The notes beneath the pieces were generated by a model, which ran no database searches, had not been told where the DNA came from, and was given only the letters and a program-made list of their open reading frames with translations. From Actinomyces glycerinitolerans (GTDB lineage Bacteria > Actinomycetota > Actinomycetes > Actinomycetales > Actinomycetaceae), in the NCBI RefSeq assembly GCF_900098745.1, contig NZ_FQTT01000013.1:211846-275845 (forward strand): a stretch of DNA of 64,000 nt, in the 5' to 3' direction. Position 1 is the first letter of the stretch. Every line of letters starts with the position of its first letter. Shown piece by piece: positions 1 through 11,550 of this stretch. The translations under genes were made by a program, and so were the position numbers.

Positions 1-210
1 GGTCCCATGCCCACTTGGGCCTCCGGTCCGCGGCGGTGTTCGTGAGGCGCGCGCCTCGATCGGTTGCTGTCGCAGGTGGCAACGCCGCACATGGCACGGT
101 TCATTCCCACTGTTGGTCACCACCGTGGGGCAACTGCGCCGTAGACTCCCTGCGGAGCTCCCCTCCGGCAAGGACTCCTCCCGCCGCCCAGAATTGAGAG
201 GTTGTGCCGT

Positions 211-801
211 ATGACCGAACTGCGTGAACCCGCCGATGTCTTCGCCGAGACGCTCGGCTGGCAGCCCGCCCTGGAGCGCACGGACCTGCTCGCCCCGCCC
301 GTCGCCGCAGCGCTACACGCCCTCGCAGACACCACGGAGGGGCATGACCTGGCTGCTGCGGCGCAGGTGGTGGAGATCGACCCCGCCCTGTCCGACACGG
401 ATGCGCTGAACGCCGAGTACTCGTTGAACCCCGAGGCCACCGGCAACTGCGTACTGGTGGCGGGCAAGCGCACGGGCGAGCGACGCCTGGCGGCCTGCGT
501 GGTGCGGGCCACCGACTTCGCCGACGTCAATCACCTGGTCAAGCAACTCATCGACGTGCGCAAGGCGTCCTTCCTGCCCATGGAGCAGGCCGTGGAGATG
601 AGCGGCATGGCCTACGGCGGCATCACGCCGGTCGGCCTGCCCGCCGATTGGCGGCTGCTGATCGACGCGCAGGTGGCCGCGCGCGACACGATGCTCATCG
701 GCTCCGGCGTGCGCCACTCCAAGCTGCTGGTGCCCGGGGCCCTGCTGGCCGCCCTGCCCGGCGCCGAGGTGATCGAGAACCTGGGCGTCACGCCCGCCTG
801 A
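211..801 (+). CDS. YbaK/EbsC-family aminoacyl-tRNA deacylase
   Basis: Encodes 196 residues, the usual size of a free-standing YbaK/ProX-type editing domain, which hydrolyses mischarged aminoacyl-tRNA in the cytoplasm (known for the family). The visible signature is the GGITPVGLP loop near residues 136-144, after a conserved VLVAGKR strand with a lysine suited to the family. I chose ATG 211 because GAGAGG lies at 196-202, eight bases upstream; a TTG at 202 in the same frame has no such site. It is the only gene before a change of neighbourhood, so context says little about the amino acid edited. Family assignment is good; substrate is unknown. Confidence 0.85.
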   Translation: MTELREPADVFAETLGWQPALERTDLLAPPVAAALHALADTTEGHDLAAAAQVVEIDPALSDTDALNAEYSLNPEATGNCVLVAGKRTGERRLAACVVRATDFADVNHLVKQLIDVRKASFLPMEQAVEMSGMAYGGITPVGLPADWRLLIDAQVAARDTMLIGSGVRHSKLLVPGALLAALPGAEVIENLGVTPA

Positions 802-874
802 TGGTGTCAGCGCCCAGCCCACTCGCCTTCGCACAGCAGCCCAGTCACCTAGCAGAACGCCGGAGCGTATACAA

Positions 875-1922
875 ATGACCCCCAGTTCGACGAGCCCACG
901 TTTGTCGCGGCGCCACTATTTGCTCACCACCACCGTCGGCCTGGGAGCATCATTGGCCGGCTGCTCAGCAGCGGCACCGCGGGCGACCAGCACAGTTTCC
1001 AGCGCATCCACGCCCCCCCCCGCACACGACCGCAACACCACCGGCTCTCGGGGAGACTTATTCAATTGACCTGACCGGGGTATACGATCCTTTCGGACTC
1101 AACCCGAGCATTATCGACAAATATGTGCCTTTAGATAACGGCACCGACGGACCGCAGGTCAATGCTCAGGGCGCCCTGGTGGTTTCGTTCGAAGACGTTG
1201 GCGACGACGTGTACCACCCAACCTCGTACTGCTGGTATGCGCTGCGGGCGCTGAGCGCCTACGACCTCACCGGAAACGAGGAGTACTGGAGGCGTTCCGT
1301 CGCCACCGCGCAACGACTACTCGACGGTGCCGACATCGACGGTGAACAATGTTGGCTGCCGTACCCCTTCGACTACGCTCCGCACGGAGACTCCACAATC
1401 ACTCTACATGCGCCCTGGTACTCAGGCATGGCGCAGGGTATGGCGCTGGCCCTGTGCACACGACTGGCCAGGCGCGCATCGGACCAGAACTTGAGCACCA
1501 GCGCCGAGCAGATCCGTAACTCATTCTTCGCTTCCACGGACGGCCCCCATGTCACCGTCACAGACTCGGAGGGATTGACCTGGCTTGAGGAATACTCGGG
1601 AGACGCAAATCCGCTGTACGTGATAAACGGACACATTTACGCCATGCTGGGATTGGCGCAGTACGCTCAATACACTAACGACGCAGATGTCATCAACCTG
1701 TTCTCCCGAGCCGCGGATACACTTAAAGCCACCTTCACACGCTGGCGGGTACCCGGCGGCATCTCATATTACTGCGCTTCCGACTACTGTAAAAACGCCG
1801 ACTGGACGCCCGAAAGCTATCACCGCGGTGTCGCCCGACTGCTACAAACCCTGGCGACCATCACCGGCGACGCTGAATTCAGAACCATGGGACTTCAACT
1901 GGACGCGGATTACTCCGCGTGA
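875..1922 (+). pseudogene. Frameshifted D-glucuronyl C5-epimerase-like lipoprotein
   Basis: The first frame (875-1069) gives a twin-Arg/lipoprotein leader (SRRHYLL, then LAGC at residues ~27-30) and stops early. A second frame, open from about 1011 to 1922, carries the C-terminal domain of D-glucuronyl C5-epimerase type, with HAPWYSGMAQG near 1408-1440 and an NGHIYAMLG stretch at ~1627. The two frames meet at a run of nine C (1013-1021); eight C would restore one protein of 348 residues. RBS GGAG at 862-865 fits the ATG at 875. The family acts on uronic-acid polysaccharides. Either a true pseudogene, a slippage-controlled gene or a sequencing error; the sequence alone does not decide. Confidence 0.75.
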
Positions 1923-1964
1923 CTCGGTGGTGGAACGGCGGCGCCGCCGTTCCACCACCGAGTC
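1921..1964. terminator. Bidirectional hairpin between convergent genes
   Basis: A perfect 22-bp inverted repeat with no spacer (left arm 1921-1942, right arm 1943-1964, centre GGCGCC). It begins inside the stop codon of the epimerase gene and ends ten bases before the stop of the minus-strand oxidoreductase operon, so it can serve both. There is no clear U-run, which is common for high-GC actinobacterial terminators. Confidence 0.75.
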
Positions 1965-1973
1965 AGACCGCCT

Positions 1974-3674
1974 TCAGCTCAGCTCCGGCACCATCTCGAT
2001 AGCGCCGCAGGGGCACTCCTCCACGCAGATACCGCAGCCCTTGCAGTAGTCGTAGTTGAAGGCGTAGCGCTTGCCGGGCTCCAGCTTGATCACGGCGTTG
2101 TCCGGGCACACCCCGAAGCAGTTGTCGCACTCGAAGCAGTTGCCGCAGCTCATGCAGCGCCGTGCCTCGAACAGGGCGTCATCCGCGCTGAGTCCCTGGA
2201 CCACCTCGTCAAAGGTCTGGGAGCGGCGGGCCCCTTCCAGGCGCTCGCGCACCTGCTGGGGCGCGTCGGAGTAGTACCAGGAGTTGATGGCGCCGATGTC
2301 GGCCAGCCGATGGCGCTCCGGGTGCTGGTAGACCTCGCCGCGCAGGTAGGCGTCAATGGCGCGGGCGGCCTGCTTGCCATGTCCGATGCCGACCGTGACT
2401 GTGCGCTGGGAGGGCACCATGTCACCGCCGGCGAACAGTCCCGGGTGGCCGGTCATGAACTGGTCATCGACCTGCACCACGCCGTCCTCGATCGTCAAGC
2501 CCTCCACCCCGTCGACCAGGCCCAGGTCGGATTCCTGTCCCAGGGCGAGGACCAGGGAGTCGGCCTCCAGGTCCTCGAACTGACCGGTGGGCTGGGGGAA
2601 GCCGGTCTCGTCCAACTCCATCTTCTCGATGCGCAGCTTGCCCGCGTCGGCGTGCTGGACGGTGGACAGCCACCGCATCTGGATGCCCTCTTCCAGCGCC
2701 TCAACCACTTCGGAGTCGTGGGCGGGCATGCGGTCGCGGGTGCGCCGATAGACGATGATCGCCTCCTCGGCGCCCAGGCGCTTGGCGGTGCGGGCGGCGT
2801 CAAGGGCCGTGTTGCCGCCGCCGTAAACCACCACGCGCCGCCCCAGCATGAGCTGGTCGGCGGCGTCGTCGCCGGCCTCGCGGTCGTCCTCCACGTCCTT
2901 GAGCAGGGTGACGGCGTCGAGGATGCGGGCGGCCTCACCGGCCGGAATGTAGGTGCGCCGCCCGACCTGGGCGCCGATGGCCAGGAACACGGCGTCGAAC
3001 TCGCCGGAGTCCAGTTCGGAGGTGATGTTGTCGACCTTGCTGTTCAGGACGAAGTGGACCCCCATGCCCTCGATGCGGGCGATCTCGGCGTCGAGCACGT
3101 CGCGAGGAAGACGGTAGGCGGGGATGCCGTACCGCATCATCCCGCCCGCCTTGGGGGCGGCGTCGCGGACGGTGACGGCGTGGCCGCGCCGGCGCAGCTG
3201 GTAGGCGGCGCTGAGCCCGGCCGGGCCGGCCCCGACCACCAGCACGTGCTTACCGGTATCCGGCGCGCACGGGTCGGGCTGCCACCCCTGACGCAGCGCC
3301 TCGTCGCCCAGGAACCGCTCGACGGCGTTAATGCCGACGGCCTCATCCACCTTGCCGCGGTTGCAGGCGGTCTGGCAGGGGTGGTAGCACACGCGGCCCA
3401 TGACGGCGGGCAGCGGGTTGTCCTGCATGAGTGTGCGCCAGGCCCGCTCGTAGGAGCCGTCCTCGGCGTCATAGAGCCATTTCTGAATGTTCTCCCCGGC
3501 GGGGCAGGCGTCGTTGCAGGGCGGGAGGAAGTCGCGGTAGACCGGGCGCTCCACCCTCCAGGCGCCGGTCTTGTTCGCCAGGGAGGAGGCCGTGGCCAGG
3601 GTGACGGCGAAGGGACGGACCTTCCCGGCGCCGCCCCCGGCGGGCGCGGCTTCAGGAGCAGAAATAGTGGTCAT
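1974..3674 (-). CDS. GltD-like FAD/NAD(P) oxidoreductase with C-terminal ferredoxin domains (por operon)
   Basis: 566 residues. N-terminal Fe-S cysteines C53, C57, C96, C100, C104 belong to the domain found in glutamate synthase small subunit. The FAD loop GAGPAG is at 148-153, and an NAD(P) loop YGGGNTALDAA follows at mid-protein. The last 60 residues hold two ferredoxin-like cysteine clusters (from C507 and C544), so the PorD ferredoxin subunit appears fused to the flavoprotein. The gene is the last of porG-porA-porB-this, one base after porB. I infer that it passes electrons from 2-oxoacid oxidation to NAD(P) or back. The pyridine nucleotide used and the direction are not visible. Confidence 0.85.
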   Translation of the reverse strand: MTTISAPEAAPAGGGAGKVRPFAVTLATASSLANKTGAWRVERPVYRDFLPPCNDACPAGENIQKWLYDAEDGSYERAWRTLMQDNPLPAVMGRVCYHPCQTACNRGKVDEAVGINAVERFLGDEALRQGWQPDPCAPDTGKHVLVVGAGPAGLSAAYQLRRRGHAVTVRDAAPKAGGMMRYGIPAYRLPRDVLDAEIARIEGMGVHFVLNSKVDNITSELDSGEFDAVFLAIGAQVGRRTYIPAGEAARILDAVTLLKDVEDDREAGDDAADQLMLGRRVVVYGGGNTALDAARTAKRLGAEEAIIVYRRTRDRMPAHDSEVVEALEEGIQMRWLSTVQHADAGKLRIEKMELDETGFPQPTGQFEDLEADSLVLALGQESDLGLVDGVEGLTIEDGVVQVDDQFMTGHPGLFAGGDMVPSQRTVTVGIGHGKQAARAIDAYLRGEVYQHPERHRLADIGAINSWYYSDAPQQVRERLEGARRSQTFDEVVQGLSADDALFEARRCMSCGNCFECDNCFGVCPDNAVIKLEPGKRYAFNYDYCKGCGICVEECPCGAIEMVPELS

Positions 3675-3675
3675 G

Positions 3676-4803
3676 TCAGTCCTCCTTGGGGGCGTCGTTG
3701 AGGTCCGCGCGTGCCCCCAGGGTGGAGGTGGCGCCGGTGGCCTCGTCGTTCAGGACGGGTACCGCGTCGGGATGCCCCAGCAGGCCGTAGCGACGAATGT
3801 TGCGGTCGGCGAGGGCCTGGAGACGGCCGATCGTCTGCTCATCCTTGGTGGGGCGGAACAGGTGCGCGAAGCGGCGCTGGAGCACCAGGTAGTCCTCCAC
3901 CGGCACCTGGCGGCGGATGGGACTGACCCCGGTGACCTCGCCGTGCTCGGCCTCGAAGACCGGGAAGAGCCCCGACTCCACGGCCAGTCGGGCGATGCGC
4001 ACGGTGTGAGAGGACTTCGCCCCCCAACCCAGGGGGCAGGGCACCAGCACGTGGATGTAGCGCGGACCGTGCAGGCCCATCGCGTAGGTGACCTTGCGTT
4101 CCAGATCGTGCAGGTCCGCGACGGTGGCCGTGGCCACGTAGGGGATCTCATGGGCCATGGCGATGCGGGGCACGTCCTTGCCCTGGCCGAACACGTTGCC
4201 CGGGGCGTCCCCCACCGCCTGCGTGGTGGCGGTGCGGGCCGCCGGCGGGGTGGCGCCCGAGCGCTGGACCCCGGTGTTCATGTAGGCCTCGTTGTCGTAG
4301 CAGACGTACAGGACGTCGTCGCCGCGCTCGAACATGCCGGAAAGGCAGCCGAAGCCGATGTCGACGGTGCCGCCGTCGCCGCCCTGGGCGACCACGCGGA
4401 TGTCGTCACGCCCCTTGGCCCTCAGCCCCGCGGCCACGCCGGTGGCCACGGCGGGTGCGTTGCCGAACAGGGAGTGCAGCCAGGGCAGGCGCCAGGCGGA
4501 CTCGGGGTAGGGCGAGGAGAAGACCTCAAGGCAGCCGGTGGCGTTGACGGTGACCAGGCTGCCTCCGGCCCGCTCGGCCGCCGCCGTGGCGGCGTCGAGC
4601 ACGTAGCGGGCTCCCAGCGCCTCCCCGCAGCCCTGGCAGGCGCGGTGCCCGGAGGTGAGCGTGTTGTTCCGCTCCCGGCTGGACTGGAGGGAACGGACCT
4701 CCGGCAGGAGCCGGTTGCCGACGGCGAAGGAGCCGACCTGGTAGAAACGGGTTCGTCCGCCCGACTGCTGTGGTGCGGTGGTGACGGTGGTCGACGTCGT
4801 CAT
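3676..4803 (-). CDS. porB: 2-oxoacid (pyruvate):ferredoxin oxidoreductase beta subunit
   Basis: 375 residues, the thiamine-pyrophosphate subunit of the CoA-dependent oxidative decarboxylase. CQGC (C56, C59) and a later conserved Cys (C91) supply Fe-S ligands, and the TPP motif starts at GDGGT 142-146 with N171 of the YDNEAY motif closing it. The ATG overlaps the porA stop by four bases (ATGA), showing translational coupling. Pyruvate is the likely substrate because of operon form and length, but other 2-oxoacids cannot be excluded from sequence. Confidence 0.9.
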   Translation of the reverse strand: MTTSTTVTTAPQQSGGRTRFYQVGSFAVGNRLLPEVRSLQSSRERNNTLTSGHRACQGCGEALGARYVLDAATAAAERAGGSLVTVNATGCLEVFSSPYPESAWRLPWLHSLFGNAPAVATGVAAGLRAKGRDDIRVVAQGGDGGTVDIGFGCLSGMFERGDDVLYVCYDNEAYMNTGVQRSGATPPAARTATTQAVGDAPGNVFGQGKDVPRIAMAHEIPYVATATVADLHDLERKVTYAMGLHGPRYIHVLVPCPLGWGAKSSHTVRIARLAVESGLFPVFEAEHGEVTGVSPIRRQVPVEDYLVLQRRFAHLFRPTKDEQTIGRLQALADRNIRRYGLLGHPDAVPVLNDEATGATSTLGARADLNDAPKED

Positions 4804-6008
4804 GATGCTGCTCCTTCCGTGCGGGGGCCGACGGCCGCCAGGTGGGCGGCAACGGTGGCTTCATCCAGGTCCAAGAACTCCAGTGGGGCGAGCTCGCCGC
4901 GGTCGGCGCGGCGCAGCACCTCCACCAGGGAGGCCGAGGTGATGTCGCGGCCTCCCAGGCCCGCGGCGACCGTGGTCAGGGTGACCTCGCCGGCGCGGTT
5001 CCAAAGGACGCGGCGCAGGTCCTCCTCGACGATGCCGCCGCGTCCCAGGGAGAAGGCGCGCTCCAGGCTCACCACCCGCTTGGCCCCGGCCAGCGCGCGC
5101 GCCATGGCGGCCTCCGGGAAGGGCCGGAAGGAGGTCAGTGTCACCAGGCCCACCGGCACGCCGTCGTCCCGCAGGGCGTCGACGGCGTCCTTGAGCGTAC
5201 CGGTGACCGAGCCCAGGGCCACCACCACGGTTTCGGCTCCCTCGGTGCGATAGGTGTGCAGGAGGCCACCGGACTGCCTGCCGAAGGCCGCGGCGAACTC
5301 CCGGCCCACGCGCTCAACCACCTCAACGGCCGCCTGCTGCTTGCGGTGCGCCAGGTAGCGGACCTCGGTGAAGGCCTCGGGCCCCACCATGGCGCCGATG
5401 GTGACGGGATCCTCCGGGTCGAGCGTCTGGACGGGCTGGAACGGGGGCAGGAAGGCGTCCACCTGCTCCTGCTCGGGAACGTCCACGCGTTCGACGGCGT
5501 GGGTGAGGACGAAGCCGTCCATGCAGACCATGACCGGCAGGCTCAGCTCCTCGGCGATGCGGAAGGCCTGAACGTGCAGGTCGGCGGCCTCCTGGTTGTC
5601 CGCGGCGAAGAGCTGCAGCCAGCCGCTCTCGCGCTGACTCATGGTGTCGGACTGATCGTTCCAAATGTTGATGGGACCGCCGATGGCCCGGTTCGCCACG
5701 GTCATGACGATGGGCAGCCCCAGGCCGGAGGCGTTGTAAACCGCCTCCACCATGTACAGCAGGCCCTGGGAGGCGGTGGCCGTGTAGGCGCGGGCACCCA
5801 CGGCGCTGGCGCCGATGGCAACGGACTGGGCGGCGAACTCGGACTCGACGTTGATGTACTCGCAGTCCAACTCGCCCACCTTGACCAGCCGCGATAGCTC
5901 CTCAACGATGTGCGTCTGGGGCGAGATGGGGTAGGCGCACACCACATCCGGACGGCAGGTGGCGACGGCTGCCGCCACCGCCTTCGATCCCTCAATCTCA
6001 CGCAGCAC
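4800..6008 (-). CDS. porA: 2-oxoacid (pyruvate):ferredoxin oxidoreductase alpha subunit
   Basis: 402 residues from GTG 6008. The open frame extends to 6149, but a strong GGAGGAGG (about 6014-6022) sits six bases upstream of GTG 6008, and the conserved protein starts there with LREIEGSKAVA. YPISPQT at residues 26-32 is the family's pyrimidine-binding-domain motif. The start overlaps the end of porG by eleven bases. With porB it forms the catalytic alpha-beta pair that makes acetyl-CoA, CO2 and reduced ferredoxin from pyruvate. Confidence 0.9.
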   Translation of the reverse strand: MLREIEGSKAVAAAVATCRPDVVCAYPISPQTHIVEELSRLVKVGELDCEYINVESEFAAQSVAIGASAVGARAYTATASQGLLYMVEAVYNASGLGLPIVMTVANRAIGGPINIWNDQSDTMSQRESGWLQLFAADNQEAADLHVQAFRIAEELSLPVMVCMDGFVLTHAVERVDVPEQEQVDAFLPPFQPVQTLDPEDPVTIGAMVGPEAFTEVRYLAHRKQQAAVEVVERVGREFAAAFGRQSGGLLHTYRTEGAETVVVALGSVTGTLKDAVDALRDDGVPVGLVTLTSFRPFPEAAMARALAGAKRVVSLERAFSLGRGGIVEEDLRRVLWNRAGEVTLTTVAAGLGGRDITSASLVEVLRRADRGELAPLEFLDLDEATVAAHLAAVGPRTEGAAS

Positions 6009-6630
6009 CGGCGTCCTCCTCCTGATCGTGGTTGGTCCCGGTCTGGGACTCGGAGACGTTGCCGGCGAGCTTGTCCGCAACGATCTTGTGGGCGGCCCGG
6101 GCGGCGGCAATGTTTCGCTCACCGACCTTTCCCGGGAAGCGGTCTGCAATGGCGGCGCACACGGCCTCGATGCCGAGTACGTCGGTTACGGCGGTGAATG
6201 CCCCGAGCAGGACGGCGTTGGGCAGGGGCCGTCCCAGGTGCTCCATGGCCAGGTCCGTGGCCGGCACGGTCAGGCGGTGCTCCGGGGGAACGGCGGCCAC
6301 CGTGGCCGGGTCCAGGTCAAAGCTGTCAAAGGGCTTGGCGGAGTTGATGAGCGCATAGCCCCCCGGGCGCAGACCGGCGAAGACATCGATGGCACCCAAC
6401 AGGGTGGGATCTTGGATGATGACGGCATCCGGGGTGAGGACGGGCTCGTGGGCGCGGATCGGGCGGGTGTCGATCCGGCAGTAGGAAACCACCGGCGCTC
6501 CCGTGCGCTCAGAGCCGAAGGACGGGAAAGCCTGGGCGTAGCGGTCCTCCTTGAAGGCTGCATACGCCAACAGGTCGGACGCAGTGACTACCCCTTGGCC
6601 ACCCCGACCGTGGATACGGATCTGGAACAT
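5998..6630 (-). CDS. porG: 2-oxoacid:ferredoxin oxidoreductase gamma subunit
   Basis: 210 residues starting MFQIRIHGRGGQG, the standard N terminus of the gamma subunit (CoA-binding domain III). I chose ATG 6630 because AGGAGG (6635-6640) is four bases upstream; the open frame to 7143 is GC-driven extension with no family match. It is the first gene of the porGAB operon. The tail (about 25 residues, SQTGTNHDQEEDAGAA) is acidic and may be unstructured. Confidence 0.88.
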   Translation of the reverse strand: MFQIRIHGRGGQGVVTASDLLAYAAFKEDRYAQAFPSFGSERTGAPVVSYCRIDTRPIRAHEPVLTPDAVIIQDPTLLGAIDVFAGLRPGGYALINSAKPFDSFDLDPATVAAVPPEHRLTVPATDLAMEHLGRPLPNAVLLGAFTAVTDVLGIEAVCAAIADRFPGKVGERNIAAARAAHKIVADKLAGNVSESQTGTNHDQEEDAGAA

Positions 6631-7071
6631 TTGGCCTCCTTGCCCGGTGCCTGTTCGGCGCCGCGTTCGCTCAGATCCGACTTTAGGACGCCGTGTCGGA
6701 TTCGTGAGCGCGCTCATATACGGCGATCCACCGGAACGCGGATTTGTCCGCACAATTAGGAGCGTTGAGCGGAGCTGCGCAGCCGCCCCTCGCCCGGGCC
6801 CGCGCACGCCGTCGCCACGGTCCCGACGCGCGCGGCGCACCCACCGCGGCCACGGCCGCGGCCGCGCAATTTCGCCATTCTTCCAGCCTGTTCCGAGACT
6901 CCATGCAGTCCGGCCCGGCGGCCCGTGCGCGGCCTGAACAGACGCGGCGGACCGCACCTGCGAGGCTGCATTCGGGCCGAGTCGCCACAGCCGGAAACGT
7001 CTGCGTTCAGCTCCCCCGACTCGCGCAAACCACGGGCGGGGGACCCGCCGCAAAAGCCGCGTGACCGCACC
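6631..7071 (-). promoter_or_regulatory. por operon upstream region with palindromic operator candidate
   Basis: About 440 bases with no supported gene. Reading toward porG there is a 12-bp palindrome TGAGCGCGCTCA (6705-6716), which in context reads GTGA-N6-TCAT, close to the GTGA-N6-TCAC pattern of Crp/FNR-type regulators, and an inverted repeat TCCGAC/GTCGGA around 6675-6700 just before the porG RBS. No convincing -35/-10 pair could be fixed. The regulator is inference only. Confidence 0.3.
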
Positions 7072-7091
7072 AAAAAGGCAACTTAGCCTTT
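7072..7091 (-). terminator. Rho-independent-like terminator downstream of aconitase
   Basis: Read on the minus strand: stem AAAGGC (7091-7086), loop TAAGTT, stem GCCTTT, running into five T (7076-7072). It lies 106 bases past the aconitase stop and is the only U-tailed hairpin I see in this gap. The stem is short and A/T-rich at its base, so strength is uncertain. Confidence 0.5.
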
Positions 7092-7196
7092 CCGTAATTT
7101 CCGAGTGCGAGGTCGCGCCCCGCGCCCGGCGAACCGAGCTCACGCACGGGGCCGTCCAGGGTCACCTCCACCCGCAGGCCTCCGCGCGAAGGCTCG

Positions 7197-9893
<2,697 letters not shown>

Positions 9894-9967
9894 GTTCGTT
9901 CCTGTTCATCCTGGTGCGCTGGCGCGCAGGGGCGGCTGGACCGCACGCGGCTGGTGGTCTGCCGGCC

Positions 9968-9999
9968 ACGTTAGCGGATACGGCGTCATTCGGTGTCAA
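9968..9999 (-). promoter_or_regulatory. Candidate promoter of aconitase
   Basis: On the minus strand a perfect TTGACA (plus 9999-9994) is followed by TAACGT (9973-9968), which fits the actinobacterial TANNNT -10. The spacer is 20 bases, longer than the preferred 17-18, so the -10 may be misplaced. It would give a leader of about 65-70 bases before the TTG start. Confidence 0.4.
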
Positions 10000-10095
10000 C
10001 CCGGAGAGCCCCGCCGTGCGTGCGCCGCCGCATACGCCACGCGCGGCTTACGAAAACGGCGGTCGGCGCCCGCACGCGGCGGGGGCCCGCACCGG

Positions 10096-11550
10096 TCAGC
10101 CGCGTTCCAGCACCGCGATGGTCTCGAAGTGGTGGGTGTGGGGGAACATGTCCAGGGCGCTTATCGCGGCCGGCCGGTAGCCGGCGCGCAGGAAGGTCCC
10201 CAGGTCGCGGGCCAGTGCGGCCGGGTCGCAGGCGACCAGCACCACCCGGCTCGGGTTCAGGGCGGCGACGGCCTGGATCACCTCGCGACCGGCGCCGCGG
10301 CGGGGCGGGTCGAGTACGACGACGTCGGCGCCGCCGGCGTTCTCGAAGCGGCCCAGTTGGGCCACCGCCGCGGGGGTGACGCGCCCCACCGACAGCTGGG
10401 CGCCGTCGTAGTCGTGCAGGGTACGGCGGGCGTCGCCGACGGCGCGCGCATCGCCCTCCAGGGAGTGGACCTGTCCGGTCAGGGCTACCAGCGGCAGGGT
10501 GAACAGGCCGGCCCCGGAGTACAGCTCGAGCACGCGGGTGCCGGCCGTGCGCGCGGCGTCCAGCGGTTCGTCGCCGGGCCGGGTGCCGGCGGCCGTCGGG
10601 GTCTCGGCGAGGACGGCGCGCACCACCCGGTCGACGAGTACGGTCGGCGCCTCGCGGTGTGCCTGCCAGAAGCCGTCGGCGTGCACCGAGTAGTGCAGCC
10701 GTCCCAGGCCCAGGCCGGTGGCGTCCACCGCCTCGCCGACGCGGCGGCGGCCGGTGGAGTGGCCGGCGGCGGTGAGCACGGTGGGGGCCTGCCCGGGGGC
10801 GTCCGGGTCCTCCAGCAGCACCAGCGGATCGCCGTCCGAGGGGGCGACGGCGGTAATGCGCATGCCGGGGCGGAAGTGCTTGCGCCACAGGGCCCGCTCG
10901 GTCAGTCCGAGGTCCTGGATGGCCTGCACCGCCAACGGCAGGGAATGCACGGGCAGGACGGTGCCGCTGCGGAAGGCGTGCATGCCGGCCGCGCCGGCGT
11001 CGGTGACGGCGAGCGACACGCGCGTGCGGGTGCCGGCGCCGGCGCGCTCGCGCACCCGCGGGTTCGGGTCCGCTTCGGCCGCCGCGTCGCCGGGCATTGG
11101 CTCAACCGATACGGCTCCCCCCGCGGTGCCGGGCAGGGCGGTCACGGCGTCCACGACTTCTGCTCCGCCGATGCGGCGCAGGCAGTCGGCCAGCACCCAG
11201 CGCTTCCAGGTGCGCTGGGCGGGCAGGGCCACGTGGGACAGTTCGCCGCCGCCCACGCCCCCGGGGCCGGCGTCCTGCCACAGGGGACGCACCCGGTCGG
11301 GGGAGGCGGTCAGTACCTCCACGGCGTCGGCCCGCCAAATCTTGGAGTTCTTCTCCGTTATCACCGCCCGCACGGTTTCCCCAGGCAGGGCGTGGCGGAC
11401 GAAGATGACCCGGCCGGAGGGGTCGTCCACGGGACGGGCGACGCAGTGGCCGCCGTGGGCGGGGGCGCCGACGGCGAGCGTGACGTACTCGGGTGTGGCG
11501 GGTGCGGGGGCGGGTCGCCGGGGCGGGGCACTGCGGCGGTGGGGGCTCAT
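10096..11550 (-). CDS. TRAM-domain SAM-dependent RNA uracil-C5 methyltransferase (TrmA/RlmC/RlmD family)
   Basis: 484 residues. A TRAM-like beta-barrel domain occupies about residues 17-85. The SAM motif is VLELYSGAGLFTLPL, followed by VVVLDPPRRGAG, and the catalytic nucleophile is C441 in ACDPAALARDL. The family methylates C5 of uridine in 23S rRNA or tRNA; which base is modified cannot be told. The ATG overlaps the permease stop by ATGA, so the two are co-translated. That permease-methyltransferase pairing recurs in many actinobacteria beside trkA. Confidence 0.88.
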   Translation of the reverse strand: MSPHRRSAPPRRPAPAPATPEYVTLAVGAPAHGGHCVARPVDDPSGRVIFVRHALPGETVRAVITEKNSKIWRADAVEVLTASPDRVRPLWQDAGPGGVGGGELSHVALPAQRTWKRWVLADCLRRIGGAEVVDAVTALPGTAGGAVSVEPMPGDAAAEADPNPRVRERAGAGTRTRVSLAVTDAGAAGMHAFRSGTVLPVHSLPLAVQAIQDLGLTERALWRKHFRPGMRITAVAPSDGDPLVLLEDPDAPGQAPTVLTAAGHSTGRRRVGEAVDATGLGLGRLHYSVHADGFWQAHREAPTVLVDRVVRAVLAETPTAAGTRPGDEPLDAARTAGTRVLELYSGAGLFTLPLVALTGQVHSLEGDARAVGDARRTLHDYDGAQLSVGRVTPAAVAQLGRFENAGGADVVVLDPPRRGAGREVIQAVAALNPSRVVLVACDPAALARDLGTFLRAGYRPAAISALDMFPHTHHFETIAVLERG

